A DNA stretch of 64,000 bases, taken from contig NC_079876.1 of the NCBI RefSeq assembly GCF_029227915.1, positions 37,369,828-37,433,827 on the forward strand, in the 5' to 3' direction. The stretch comes from Hydractinia symbiolongicarpus. Lineage: Eukaryota > Cnidaria > Hydrozoa > Anthoathecata > Hydractiniidae. Position numbers and translations under genes: made by a program. Shown in pieces: positions 10,807 through 24,246 of this stretch (its first letter is position 1; every line of letters begins with the position of its first letter). The notes below the pieces were generated by a model. That model was not told the DNA's origin, made no database searches, and saw only the letters and a list, made by a program, of their open reading frames with translations.

Positions 10807-13800
10807 ACCAGGTTGTGTGGCTTTTAACAGTGAAACGATTGACTGTGGCACTTAATTGAACTGATTATGGACTGTCACCTGATAAATGTGATAAAGGAGA
10901 CAATTGGACTCCTAGAAATAACATTTTTCTTAATTTGACATGATTGCAGAACCTCAGCGATTACACTGGGCGCTGTGGTAGCGCTTCATTTAAGAATTAA
11001 GCTATAAAAAGTTATTTTTTTACTGTGGGGCCGATCCTTGCCGTTAGCGCGCTGAAGAAATAGCGACAGTTTCAAAAACTACATTTTATTGACTTTCTAA
11101 CGGTGTCAGTCCATTTGAGTTACAACAGTTGGGTCACATATTCGTACCAACATGTATTTATCGAATTGTTTTTCTCATATTACTAGGTTGCATCGATTTA
11201 AACAATGAAACGATTGACTGTGGGATATAATTGATCTAACTTTGGACTGTGACCTAGTAGATGTGATAAATGAGAAAATTCGACTCCAAGAAATAACATT
11301 CTTCTCAATTTGACATGATTGCGGGAACTCAGCGATTACACTGGGCGTTGAGGTAGCACTTCATTTAAAAACTTAGATTAATAAGTCATTTTTTACTGTG
11401 GGACCAATCCTAGCCGTTATCGCAGGCTGAAGAAATAGCAAAAGTTTTAAAAAATACATTTCATTGACTTTCTAACGATGTCAGTCCGTTTGAGTTACAA
11501 CGGTTGGGTCACATATTCGTACCAACATGATTTCAGCGATATTTTTTGATATTACTGGGTTGCATCGCTTTTAACAATGAAACGATTGACTGTGGGACTT
11601 AATTGAACTAACTTTGGACTGTGACCTAATAAATGTGATAAATGAGAAATTGGACTTCAAGAAATAACATTCTTCTCAAATTGACATGATTGCCGGAAAT
11701 CAGCGATTACACTGGGCGCTGTGGTAGCACTTCATTTAAAAACTTAGATTAATAAGTCATTTTTTACTGTGGGACCAATCCTAGCCGTTATAGCGCGCTG
11801 AAGAAATAGCGACAGTTTCATAAACTACATTTCATTGACTTTCTAACGGTGGCAGTCCGTTTGAGTTACAACAGTTGGGTCACCTATTGGTACCAACATG
11901 TGTTTAGCGATATTTTTCTGATATTACTAGGTTGCATCGCTTTTAACAATGAAACGATTGACTGTGGGACTTAATTGAACTAACTTTGGACTGTGACTTG
12001 ATAAATGTGATAAATGAGACAATTGGACTCTAAGAAATAACATTCTTCTTAATTTGACGCGATTGCCGGAAATCAGCGATTACACTGGGCGCTGTGGTAT
12101 CGCTTCATTTAAAAATTTAGATAAATAAGTCATTCTTTACTGTGAGACCAATCCTAGCCGTTATCGCGCGCTGAAGAAATATCAAAAGTTTCATAAACTA
12201 CATTTCATTGACTTTCTAACGGTGCCAGTCGGTTTGAGTTACAACGGTTGGGTCACATATTCGTACCAACATGTATTTAGCGATATTTGTTTTGATATTA
12301 CTAGGTTGCATCGCTTTTAACAATGAAACGAATGACTGTGGGACTTAATTGAACTAACTTTGGACTGTGACCTGATAAATGTGATAAATGAGACAATTGG
12401 ACTCCAAGAAAAAACATTTTTCTTAATTTGACGTGATTGCCGGAACTTAGCGATTACACTGGGCGCTGTGGTAGCGCTTCATTTAAAAATTTAGATAAAT
12501 AAGTCATTTTTTACTGTGAGACCAATCCTAGCCGTTATCGCGCGCTGAAGAGATAGCAACAGTTTCAAAAACTACATTTTATTGACTTTCTAATGGTGTC
12601 AGTCCGTTTGAGTTACAACGGTTGCGTCACTTATTCGTACCAACATGAATTTAGCGACATTTTTTTTGATATTACTAGGTTGCATCGCTTTTAACAATGA
12701 AACGAATGACTGTGGGACTTTATTGAACTAACTTTGGACTGTGACCTAATAAATGTGATAAATGAGAAAATTGCACCACAAGAAATAACATTCTTCTCAA
12801 TTTGACATGATTGCCGGAACTCAGCGATTACACTCGGCGCTGTGGTAGCACTTCATTTGAAAACTTAGATTAATAAGTCATTTTTTACTGTGGGAGCAAT
12901 CCTAGCTGTTATCGCGCGCTGAAGAAATATCGATAGTTTCATAAACTACAATTCATTGACTTTCTAACGGTGCCAGTCTGTTTGAGTTACAACGGTTGGG
13001 TCACATATTCGTACCAGCATGTCTTTAGCGATATTTGTTTTGATATTACTAGGTTGCATCACTTTTAACAATGAAACGAATGACTGTGGGACTTAATTGA
13101 ACTAACTTTTGACTGTGACCTGATAAATGCGATAAATGAGAAAATTGGAATCCAAGAAATAACATTCTTCTTAATTTGACGTAATTGCCGGAACTCAGCG
13201 AATACACTGGGCGCTGTGGTAGTGCTTCATTTGAAAATTTAGATAAACAAGTCATTCTTTACTGTGGGACCAATCCTATCCGTTATCGCACGCTGAAGAA
13301 ATAGCGAAAGTTTCAAAAACTTCATTTCATTGACTTTCTAACGGTGTCAGTCCGTTTGAGTTACAACGGTTGCGTCACATATTCGTACCAACATGTATTT
13401 ATCGATATTTTTTTGATATTACTAGGTTGCATCCCTTTTAACAATGAAACGAATGACTGTGGGACTTAATTGAACTAACTTTTGGACTGTGACCTGATAA
13501 ATGTGATAAATGAGACAATTGGACTCCAAGAAATAACATTCTTCTCAATTTGACATGATTGCCGGAACTCAGCGATTACACTGGGCGCTCTGGTAGCACT
13601 TCATTTAAAAACTTAGATAAATAAGTCATTCTTTACTGTGGGACCAATCCTAGCCGTTATCGCGCGCTGAAGAACTATCGACAGTTTCATAAACTACATT
13701 TCATTGACTTTCTAACGGTGTCAGTACGTTTGATTTACAATGGTTGGGTCACATATTCGTACCAACATGAATTTAGCGATATTTTTCTCACATTACTAGG

Positions 13801-14539
13801 TTGCAGCTTTTGACAGTGAAACGATTGACTGTGGAATTTAATTGATCTAACTTTGGACTGTGACCCGATAAATGTGATAAATGAGAAAATTGGAATCCAA
13901 GAAATAACATTCTTCTTAATTTGACGTAATTGCCGGAACTCAGCGATTACACTGGGCGCTGTGGTAGTGCTTCATTTGAAAATTTAGATAAACAAGTCAT
14001 TCTTTACTGTGGGACCAATCCTATCCGTTATCGCACGCTGAAGAAATAGCAAAAGTTTCAAAAACTTCATTTCATTGACTTTCTAACGGTGTCAGTCCGT
14101 TTGAGTTACAACGGTTGCGTCACATATTCGTACCAACATGTATTTATCGATATTGTTTTGATATTACTAGGTTGCATCCCTTTTAACAATGAAACGAATG
14201 ACTGTGGGACTTAATTGAACTAACTTTTGGACTGTGACCTGATAAATGTGATAAATGAGACAATTGGACTCCAAGAAATAACATTCTTCTCAATTTGACA
14301 TGATTGCCGGAACTCAGCGATTACACTGGGCGCTCTGGTAGCACTTCATTTAAAAACTTAGTTAAATAAGTCATTCTTTACTGTGGGACCAATCCTAGCC
14401 GTTATCGCGCGCTGAAGAACTATCGACAGTTTCATAAACTACATTTCATTGACTTTCAAACGGTGTCAGTCCGTTTGAGTTACAATGGTTGGGTCACATA
14501 TTCGTACCAACATGAATTTAGCGATATTTTTCCGGTACT
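10807..14539. repeat. 10-mer HOR copy A (3733 bp)
   Basis: Ten monomers whose leading seven recur in order 3733-3734 bp downstream (10807 to 14540, 11182 to 14916, 11554 to 15288 and on to 13048 to 16782). Shared diagnostics are GCTATAAAAAG (11001), GCGTTGAGG (11345 and 15079), TTTTAAAAAATAC, ATTGGTACC (11887) and GTTGCATCGATTTAAAC. From 12661 the copy is also collinear with 1-700 (offset 12660) and then with 2251-3350 (offset 11170), so it contains a segment of the left end of the window. Confidence 0.88.
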
Positions 14540-16914
14540 ACCAGGTTGTATGGCTTTTAACAGTGAAACGATTGACTGTGGCACTTAATTGAACTGATTA
14601 TGGACTGTCACCTGATAAATGTGATAAAGGAGACAATTGGACTCCTAGAAATAACATTTTTCTTAATTTGACATGATTGCAGAACCTCAGCGATTACACT
14701 GGGCGCTGTGGTAGCGCTTCATTTAAGAATTAAGCTATAAAAAGTCATTTTTTTTACTGTGGGGCCGATCCTTGCCGTTAGCGCGCTGAAGAAATAGCGA
14801 CAGTTTCAAAAACTACATTTTATTGACTTTCTAACGGTGTCAGTCCATTTGAGTTACAACAGTTGGGTCACATATTCGTACCAACATGTATTTATCGAAT
14901 TGTTTTTCTCATATTACTAGGTTGCATCGATTTAAACAATGAAACGATTGACTGTGGGATATAATTGATCTAACTTTGGACTGTGACCTAGTAGATGTGA
15001 TAAATGAGAAAATTCGACTCCAAGAAATAACATTCTTCTCAATTTGACATGATTGCGGGAACTCAGCGATTACACTGGGCGTTGAGGTAGCACTTCATTT
15101 AAAAACTTAGATTAATAAGTCATTTTTTACTGTGGGACCAATCCTAGCCGTTATCGCGGGCTGAAGAAATAGCGACAGTTTTAAAAAATACATTTCATTG
15201 ACTTTCTAACGATGTCAGTCCGTTTGAGTTACAACGGTTGGGTCACATATTCGTACCAACATGATTTCAGCGATATTTTTTGATATTACTGGGTTGCATC
15301 GCTTTTAACAATGAAACGATTGACTGTGGGACTTAATTGAACTAACTTTGGACTGTGACCTAATAAATGTGATAAATGAGAAATTGGACTTCAAGAAATA
15401 ACATTCTTCTCAATTTGACATGATTGCCGGAAATCAGCGATTACACTGGGCGCTGTGGTAGCACTTCATTTAAAAACTTAGATTAATAAGTCATTTTTTA
15501 CTGTGGGACCAATCCTAGCCGTTATAGCGCGCTGAAGAAATAGCGACAGTTTCATAAACTACATTTCATTGACTTTCTAACGGTGGCAGTCCGTTTGAGT
15601 TACAACAGTTGGGTCACCTATTGGTACCAACATGTGTTTAGCGATATTTTTCTGATATTACTAGGTTGCATCGCTTTTAACAATGAAACGATTGACTGTG
15701 GGACTTAATTGAACTAACTTTGGACTGTGACTTGATAAATGTGATAAATGAGACAATTGGACTCTAAGAAATAACATTCTTCTTAATTTGACGCGATTGC
15801 CGGAAATCAGCGATTACACTGGGCGCTGTGGTATCGCTTCATTTAAAAATTTAGATAAATAAGTCATTCTTTACTGTGAGACCAATCCTAGCCGTTATCG
15901 CGCGCTGAAGAAATATCAAAAGTTTCATAAACTACATTTCATTGACTTTCTAACGGTGCCAGTCGGTTTGAGTTACAACGGTTGGGTCACATATTCGTAC
16001 CAACATGTATTTAGCGATATTTGTTTTGATATTACTAGGTTGCATCGCTTTTAACAATGAAACGAATGACTGTGGGACTTAATTGAACTAACTTTGGACT
16101 GTGACCTGATAAATGTGATAAATGAGACAATTGGACTCCAAGAAAAAACATTTTTCTTAATTTGACGTGATTGCCGGAACTTAGCGATTACACTGGGCGC
16201 TGTGGTAGCGCTTCATTTAAAAATTTAGATAAATAAGTCATTTTTTACTGTGAGACCAATCCTAGCCGTTATCGCGCGCTGAAGAGATAGCAACAGTTTC
16301 AAAAACTACATTTTATTGACTTTCTAATGGTGTCAGTCCGTTTGAGTTACAACGGTTGCGTCACTTATTCGTACCAACATGAATTTAGCGACATTTTTTT
16401 TGATATTACTAGGTTGCATCGCTTTTAACAATGAAACGAATGACTGTGGGACTTTATTGAACTAACTTTGGACTGTGACCTAATAAATGTGATAAATGAG
16501 AAAATTGCACCACAAGAAATAACATTCTTCTCAATTTGACATGATTGCCGGAACTCAGCGATTACACTCGGCGCTGTGGTAGCACTTCATTTGAAAACTT
16601 AGATTAATAAGTCATTTTTTACTGTGGGAGCAATCCTAGCTGTTATCGCGCGCTGAAGAAATATCGATAGTTTCATAAACTACAATTCATTGACTTTCTA
16701 ACGGTGCCAGTCTGTTTGAGTTACAACGGTTGGGTCACATATTCGTACCAGCATGTCTTTAGCGATATTTGTTTTGATATTACTAGGTTGCATCACTTTT
16801 AACAATGAAACGAATGACTGTGGGACTTAATTGAACTAACTTTTGACTGTGACCTGATAAATGCGATAAATGAGAAAATTGAAATCCAAGAAATAACATT
16901 CTTCTTAATTTGAC
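14540..16914. repeat. 10-mer HOR copy B, first part, up to an internal breakpoint
   Basis: It is collinear with 10807-13180 at offset 3733-3734. At 16915 it stops following copy A (which reads GACGTAATTGCCGG) and reads GCGATTGCCGGAAATCAG, a form seen at 12058 and 15793. That point is the join of a nested 3-mer duplication. The copy resumes at 18037. Confidence 0.85.
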
Positions 16915-18036
16915 GCGATTGCCGGAAATCAGCGATTACACTGGGCGCTGTGGTATCGCTTCATTTAAAAATTTAGATAAATAAGTCATTCTTTACTGTG
17001 AGACCAATCCTAGCCGTTATCGCGCGCTGAAGAAATATCAAAAGTTTCATAAACTACATTTCATTGACTTTCTAACGGTGCCAGTCGGTTTGAGTTACAA
17101 CGGTTGGGTCACATATTCGTACCAACATGTATTTAGCGATATTTGTTTTGATATTACTAGGTTGCATCGCTTTTAACAATGAAACGAATGACTGTGGGAC
17201 TTAATTGAACTAACTTTGGACTGTGACCTGATAAATGTGATAAATGAGACAATTGGACTCCAAGAAAAAACATTTTTCTTAATTTGACGTGATTGCCGGA
17301 ACTTAGCGATTACACTGGGCGCTGTGGTAGCGCTTCATTTAAAAATTTAGATAAATAAGTCATTTTTTACTGTGAGACCAATCCTAGCCGTTATCGCGCG
17401 CTGAAGAGATAGCAACAGTTTCAAAAACTACATTTTATTGACTTTCTAATGGTGTCAGTCCGTTTGAGTTACAACGGTTGCGTCACTTATTCGTACCAAC
17501 ATGAATTTAGCGACATTTTTTTTGATATTACTAGGTTGCATCGCTTTTAACAATGAAACGAATGACTGTGGGACTTTATTGAACTAACTTTGGACTGTGA
17601 CCTAATAAATGTGATAAATGAGAAAATTGCACCACAAGAAATAACATTCTTCTCAATTTGACATGATTGCCGGAACTCAGCGATTACACTCGGCGCTGTG
17701 GTAGCACTTCATTTGAAAACTTAGATTAATAAGTCATTTTTTACTGTGGGAGCAATCCTAGCTGTTATCGCGCGCTGAAGAAATATCGATAGTTTCATAA
17801 ACTACAATTCATTGACTTTCTAACGGTGCCAGTCTGTTTGAGTTACAACGGTTGGGTCACATATTCGTACCAGCATGTCTTTAGCGATATTTGTTTTGAT
17901 ATTACTAGGTTGCATCACTTTTAACAATGAAACGAATGACTGTGGGACTTAATTGAACTAACTTTTGACTGTGACCTGATAAATGCGATAAATGAGAAAA
18001 TTGGAATCCAAGAAATAACATTCTTCTTAATTTGAC
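16915..18036. repeat. Nested 3-mer tandem duplication (1122 bp) of 15793-16914
   Basis: Anchors 16034, 16408 and 16782 recur at 17156, 17530 and 17904, all at +1122 bp, with shared marks such as TTGCACCACAAG and ATGCGATAAATG. The join at 16914/16915 lies in CTTCTTAATTTGAC, which is common to most monomers. This is the expected outcome of unequal exchange out of register by three units. Confidence 0.88.
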
Positions 18037-19021
18037 GTAATTGCCGGAACTCAGCGAATACACTGGGCGCTGTGGTAGTGCTTCATTTGAAAATTTAGAT
18101 AAACAAGTCATTCTTTACTGTGGGACCAATCCTATCCGTTATCGCACGCTGAAGAAATAGCGAAAGTTTCAAAAACTTCATTTCATTGACTTTCTAACGG
18201 TGTCAGTCCGTTTGAGTTACAACGGTTGCGTCACATATTCGTACCAACATGTATTTATCGATATTTTTTTGATATTACTAGGTTGCATCCCTTTTAACAA
18301 TGAAACGAATGACTGTGGGACTTAATTGAACTAACTTTTGGACTGTGACCTGATAAATGTGATAAATGAGACAATTGGACTCCAAGAAATAACATTCTTC
18401 TCAATTTGACATGATTGCCGGAACTCAGCGATTACACTGGGCGCTCTGGTAGCACTTCATTTAAAAACTTAGATAAATAAGTCATTCTTTACTGTGGGAC
18501 CAATCCTATCCGTTATCGCACGCTGAAGAAATAGCAAAAGTTTCAAAAACTTCATTTCATTGACTTTCTAACGGTGTCAGTCCGTTTGAGTTACAACGGT
18601 TGCGTCACATATTCGTACCAACATGAATTTAGCGATATTTTTCTCACATTACCAGGTTGCAGCTTTTGACAGTGAAACGATTGACTGTGGAATTTAATTG
18701 ATCTAACTTTGGACTGTGACCCGATAAATGTGATAAATGAGAAAATTGGAATCCAAGAAATAACATTCTTCTTAATTTGACGTAATTGCCGGAACTCAGC
18801 GATTACACTGGGCGCTGTGGTAGTGCTTCATTTGAAAATTTAGATAAACAAGTCATTCTTTACTGTGGGACCAATCCTATCCGTTATCGCACGCTGAAGA
18901 AATAGCAAAAGTTTCAAAAACTTCATTTCATTGACTTTCTAACGGTGTCAGTCCGTTTGAGTTACAACGGTTGCGTCACATATTCGTACCAACATGTATT
19001 TATCGATATTGTTTTGATATT
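18037..19021. repeat. 10-mer HOR copy B, continuation
   Basis: It follows copy A again at an offset of 4856 bp (13421 to 18277, 13795 to 18651, 14166 to 19022), that is 3733 plus the 1122-bp insertion. It carries one patch (18509-18603) that does not match copy A. After 19395 it departs: copy A goes to a CCGGTACTACC monomer, while this one goes to a TCTCACATTACTAGG monomer. Confidence 0.82.
18509..18603. other. Conversion-like patch inside a monomer
   Basis: Compared with the collinear copy at 13653-13747, this stretch changes from the AGCCGTTATCGCGCGC / AACTATCGACAG form to ATCCGTTATCGCACGC / AATAGCAAAAG, while both flanks stay in the original form (upstream AAATAAGTCATTC, downstream CAACATGAATTTAGCG). 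The inserted form is identical by eye to 18880-18974 in the next monomer (offset 371), including the rarer AGCAAAAG. The copy at 14041 also has AGCAAAAG, so the donor is ambiguous. Confidence 0.75.
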
Positions 19022-20515
19022 ACTAGGTTGCATCCCTTTTAACAATGAAACGAATGACTGTGGGACTTAATTGAACTAACTTTTGGACTGTGACCTGATA
19101 AATGTGATAAATGAGACAATTGGACTCCAAGAAAAAACATTCTTCTCAATTTGACATGATTGCCGGAACTCAGCGATTACACTGTGCGCTCTGGTAGCAC
19201 TTCATTTAAAAACTTAGTTAAATAAGTCATTCTTTACTGTGGGACCAATCCTAGCCGTTATCGCGCGCTGAAGAACTATCGACAGTTTCATAAACTACAT
19301 TTCATTGACTTTCAAACGGTGTCAGTCCGTTTGAGTTACAATGGTTGGGTCACATATTCGTACCAACATGAATTTAGCGATATTTTTCTCACATTACTAG
19401 GTTGCAGCTTTTGACAGTGAAACGATTGACTGTGGTACTAATTTGAACTGATTTTGGAATGTGACCTGATAAATGTGATAAATGAGAAAATTGGAATCCA
19501 AGAAATAACATTCTTCTTAATTTGACGTAATTGCCGGAACTCAGCGATTACACTGGGCGCTGTGGTAGTGCTTCATTTGAAAATTTAGATAAACAAGTCA
19601 TTCTTTACTGTGGGACCAATCCTATCCGTTATCGCACGCTGAAGAAATAGCGAAAGTTTCAAAAACTTCATTTCATTGACTTTCTAACGGTGTCAGTCCG
19701 TTTGAGTTACAACGGTTGCGTCACATATTCGTACCAACATGCATTTATCGATATGTTTTTGATATTACTAGGTTGCATCCCTTTTAACAATGAAACGAAT
19801 GACTGTGGGACTTAATTGAACTAACTTTTGGACTGTGACCTGATAAATGTGATAAATGAGACAATTGGACTCCAAGAAATAACATTCTTCTCAATTTGAC
19901 ATGATTGCCGGAACTCAGCGATTACACTGGGCGCTCTGGTAGCACTTCATTTAAAAAATAAAGATAAACAAGTCATTCTTTACTGTGGGACCAATCCTAT
20001 CCGTTATCGCACGCTGAAGAAATAGCGAAAGTTTCAAAAACTTCATTTCATTGACTTTCTAACGGTGTCAGTCCGTTTGAGTTACAACGGTTGCGTCACA
20101 TATTCGTACCAACATGCATTTATCGATATTTTTTTGATATTACTAGGTTGCATCCCTTTTAACAATGAAACGAATGACTGTGGGACTTAATTGAACTAAC
20201 TTTTGGACTGTGACCTGATAATTGTGATAAATGAGACAATTGGACTCCAAGAAATAACATTCTTCTCAATTTGACATGATTGCCGGAACTCAGCGATTAC
20301 ACTGGGCGCTCTGGTAGCACTTCATTTAAAAACTTAGATAAGTAAGTCATTCTTTACTGTGGGACCAATCCTAGCCGTTATCGCGCGCTGAAGAACTATC
20401 GACAGTTTCATAAACTACATTTCATTGACTTTCTAACGGTGTCAGTCCGTTTGAGTTTCAATGGTTGGGTCACATATTCGTACCAACATGAATTTATCGA
20501 TATTGTTTTGATATT
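19022..20515. repeat. 4-mer HOR copy 1 (1494 bp)
   Basis: Anchors 19022, 19396, 19767 and 20142 recur at 20516, 20890, 21261 and 21635. Shared marks are GCATTTATCGATATG (19741 and 21235) and the b-c-c order. A private change near 19955 (TTAAAAAATAAAGATAAAC) sits where a c-type left part (GCGCTCTGGTAGCAC) joins an a-type right part (AAACAAGTCATTC). Confidence 0.86.
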
Positions 20516-22009
20516 ACTAGGTTGCATCCCTTTTAACAATGAAACGAATGACTGTGGGACTTAATTGAACTAACTTTTGGACTGTGACCTGATAAATGTG
20601 ATAAATGAGACAATTGGACTCCAAGAAATAACATTCTTCTCAATTTGACATGATTGCCGGAACTCAGCGATTACACTGGGCGCTCTGGTAGCACTTCATT
20701 TAAAAACTTAGTTAAATAAGTCATTCTTTACTGTGGGACCAATCCTAGCCGTTATCGCGCGCTGAAGAACTATCGACAGTTTCATAAACTACATTTCATT
20801 GACTTTCAAACGGTGTCAGTCCGTTTGAGTTACAATGGTTGGGTCACATATTCGTACCAACATGAATTTAGCGATATTTTTCTCACATTACTAGGTTGCA
20901 GCTTTTGACAGTGAAACGATTGACTGTGGTACTAATTTGAACTGATTTTGGAATGTGACCTGATAAATGTGATAAATGAGAAAATTAGAATCCAAGAAAT
21001 AACATTCTTCTTAATTTGACGTAATTGCCGGAACTCAGCGATTACACTGGGCGCTGTGGTAGTGCTTCATTTGAAAATTTAGATAAACAAGTCATTCTTT
21101 ACTGTGGGACCAATCCTATCCGTTATCGCACGCTGAAGAAATAGCGAAAGTTTCAAAAACTTCATTTCATTGACTTTCTAACGGTGTCAGTCCGTTTGAG
21201 TTACAACGGTTGCGTCACATATTCGTACCAACATGCATTTATCGATATGTTTTTGATATTACTAGGTTGCATCCCTTTTAACAATGAAACGAATGACTGT
21301 GGGACTTAATTGAACTAACTTTTGGTTTGTGACCTGATAAATGTGATAAATGAGACAATTGGACTCCAAGAAATAACATTCTTCTCAATTTGACATGATT
21401 GCCGGAACTCAGCGATTACACTGGGCGCTCTGGTAGCACTTCATTTAAAAACTTAGATAAACAAGTCATTCTTTACTGTGGGACCAATCCTATCCGTTAT
21501 CGCACGCTGAAGAAATAGCGAAAGTTTCAAAAACTTCATTTCATTGACTTTCTAACGGTGTCAGTCCGTTTGAGTTACAACGGTTGCGTCACATATTCGT
21601 ACCAACATGCATTTATCGATATTTTTTTGATATTACTAGGTTGCATCCCTTTTAACAATGAAACGAATGACTGTGGGACTTAATTGAACTAACTTTTGGA
21701 CTGTGACCTGATAATTGTGATAAATGAGACAATTGGACTCCAAGAAATAACATTCTTCTCAATTTGACATGATTGCCGGAACTCAGCGATTACACTGGGC
21801 GCTCTGGTAGCACTTCATTTAAAAACTTAGATAAGTAAGTCATTCTTTACTGTGGGACCAATCCTAGCCGTTATCGCGCGCTGAAGAACTATCGACAGTT
21901 TCATAAACTACATTTCATTGACTTTCTAACGGTGTCAGTCCGTTTGAGTTTCAATGGTTGGGTCACATATTCGTACCAACATGAATTTAGCGATATTTGT
22001 TCTCACATT
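20516..22009. repeat. 4-mer HOR copy 2 (1494 bp)
   Basis: It is the second copy of 19022-20515. The copy starts at about 20488, where AATTTATCGATATTG joins a b-like left part (CAACATGAA) to a c-type right part. It ends near 21985, where the sequence enters the block duplicated from 3361. Private change: CTTTTGGTTTGTGACC near 21320. Confidence 0.86.
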
Positions 22010-24246
22010 ACTAGGTTGCAGCTTTTGACAGTGAAACGATTGACTGTGGTACTAATTTGAACTGATTTTGGAATGTGACCTTATAAATGTTATAAGTGAG
22101 ACATGTCGACTCCAAGAAATAGCATTTTTCTTAATTTGAGATGATTGCCGGAACTCAGCGATTACATTCGGCGCTGTGGTAGCACTTCAATTGAAAACTT
22201 AGATTAATAAGTCATTTTTTACTGTGGGAGCAATCCTAGCTGTTATCGCGCGCTGCAGAAATATCGATAGTTTCATAAACTACATTTCATTGACTTTCTA
22301 ACTGTGCCAGTCTGTTTGAGTTACAACGGTTGGGTCACATATTCGTACCAACATGTCTTTAGCGATATTTGTTTTGATATTACTAGGTTGCATCACTTTT
22401 AACAACGAAACGAATGACTGTGGGACTTAATTGAACTAACTTAGGACTGTGACCTGATAAATGTGATAAATGAGAAAATTGGAATCCAAGAAATAACTTT
22501 CTTCTTAATTTGACATGATTGCCGGAACTCAGCGATTACACTGGGCGCTCTGGTAGCACTTCATTTAAAAACTTAGATAAATAAGTCATTCTTTACTGTG
22601 CGACCAATCCTAGCCGTTATCGCGCGCTGAAGAACTATCGACAGTTTCATAAACTACATTTCATTGACTTTCTAACGGTGTCAGTCCGTTTGAGTTACAA
22701 TGGTTGGTTGGGTCACATATTCGTACCAACATGAATTTAGCGATATTTTTCTCACATTACTAGGTTGCAGCTTTTGACAGTGAAACGATTGACTGTGGTA
22801 CTAATTTGAACTGATTTTGGAATGTGACCTTATAAATGTTATAAGTGAGACATGTCGACTCCAAGAAATAGCATTTTTCTTAATTTGACATGATTGCCGG
22901 AACTCAGCGATTACACTCGGCGCTGTGGTAGCACTTCAATTGAAAACTTAGATTAATAAGTCATTTTTTACTGTGGGAGCAATCCTAGCTGTTATCGCGC
23001 GCTGCAGAAATATCGATAGTTTCATAAACTACATTTCATTGACTTTCTAACGGTGCCTGTCTGTTTGAGTTACAACGGTTGGGTCACATATTCGTACCAG
23101 CATGTCTTTAGCGATATTTGTTTTGATATTACTAGGTTGCATCACTTTTAACAATGAAACGAATGACTGTGGGACTTAATTGAACTAACTTTGGACTGTG
23201 ACCTGATAAATGTGATAAATGAGAAAATTGGAATCCAAGAAATAACATTCTTCTTAATTTGACGTAATTGCCGGAACTCAGCGATTACACTGGGCGCTGC
23301 GGTAGTGCTTCATTTGAAAATTTAGATAAACAAGTCATTCTTTACTGTGGGACCAATCCTATCCGTTATCGCACGCTGAAGAAATAGCGAAAGTTTCAAA
23401 AACTTCATTTCATTGACTTTCTAACGGTGTCAGTCCGTTTGAGTTACAACGGTTGCGTCACATATTCGTACTAACATGTATTTATCGATATTTTTTTGAT
23501 ATTACTAGGTTGCATCCCTTTTAACAATGAAACGAATGACTGTGGGACTTAATTGAACTAACTTTTGGACTGTGACCTGATAAATGTGATAAATGAGACA
23601 ATTGGACTCCAAGAAAAAACATTCTTCTCAATTTGACATGATTGCCGGAACTCAGCGATTACACTGGGCGCTCTGGTAGCACTTCATTTAAAAACTTAGA
23701 TAAATAAGTCATTCTTTACTGATGGACCAATCCTAGCCGTTATCGCGCGCTGAAGAACTATCGACAGTTTCATAAACTACATTTTATTGACTTTCTAACG
23801 GTGTCAGTCCGTTTGAGTTACAATGGTTGGGTCACATATTCGTACCAACATGAATTTAGCGATATTTTTCTCATATTACTAGGTTGCAGCTTTTGACAGT
23901 GAAACGATTGACTGTGGAATTTAATTGATCTAACTTTGGACTGTGACCTGATAAATGTGATAAATGAGACAATTTGGCTCCAAGAAATAACATTCTTCTT
24001 AATTTGACGTGATTGCCGGAACTCAGCGATTACACTGGGCGCTGTGGTAGCGCTTCATTTAAGAATTTAGATAAATGAGTCATTCTTTACTGTGGTCCCA
24101 ATCCTAGCACTTACCGCGCTGAAGAAATAGCGACAGTTTCAAAAACTACATTTCATTGTCTTTCAAACAGTATCAATCCGTTTGAAATACAACGGTCGAG
24201 TCACATATTCGTACCAACATGTATTTCGTGCTATTTGTCCGGACTT
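22001..24246. repeat. Right copy of the 2.2-kb segment found at 3361-5605
   Basis: It matches the left copy at +18640 with the same private variants: TTAATTTGAG 22131, AACAACGAAA 22401, TTAGGACTGT 22441, CGACCAATCC 22601, TGGTTGGTTG 22701, CGGTGCCTGT 23051 and CTAACATGTA 23471. Only scattered differences are visible. Beyond 24247 the two loci are only family-level similar. Confidence 0.9.

Noticed and set aside
11002-11011. TATA-like CTATAAAAAG, also near 14735
   Set aside because: It is a variant of the A/T-rich hinge present in only two related monomers. There is no associated gene or initiator that could be assessed.
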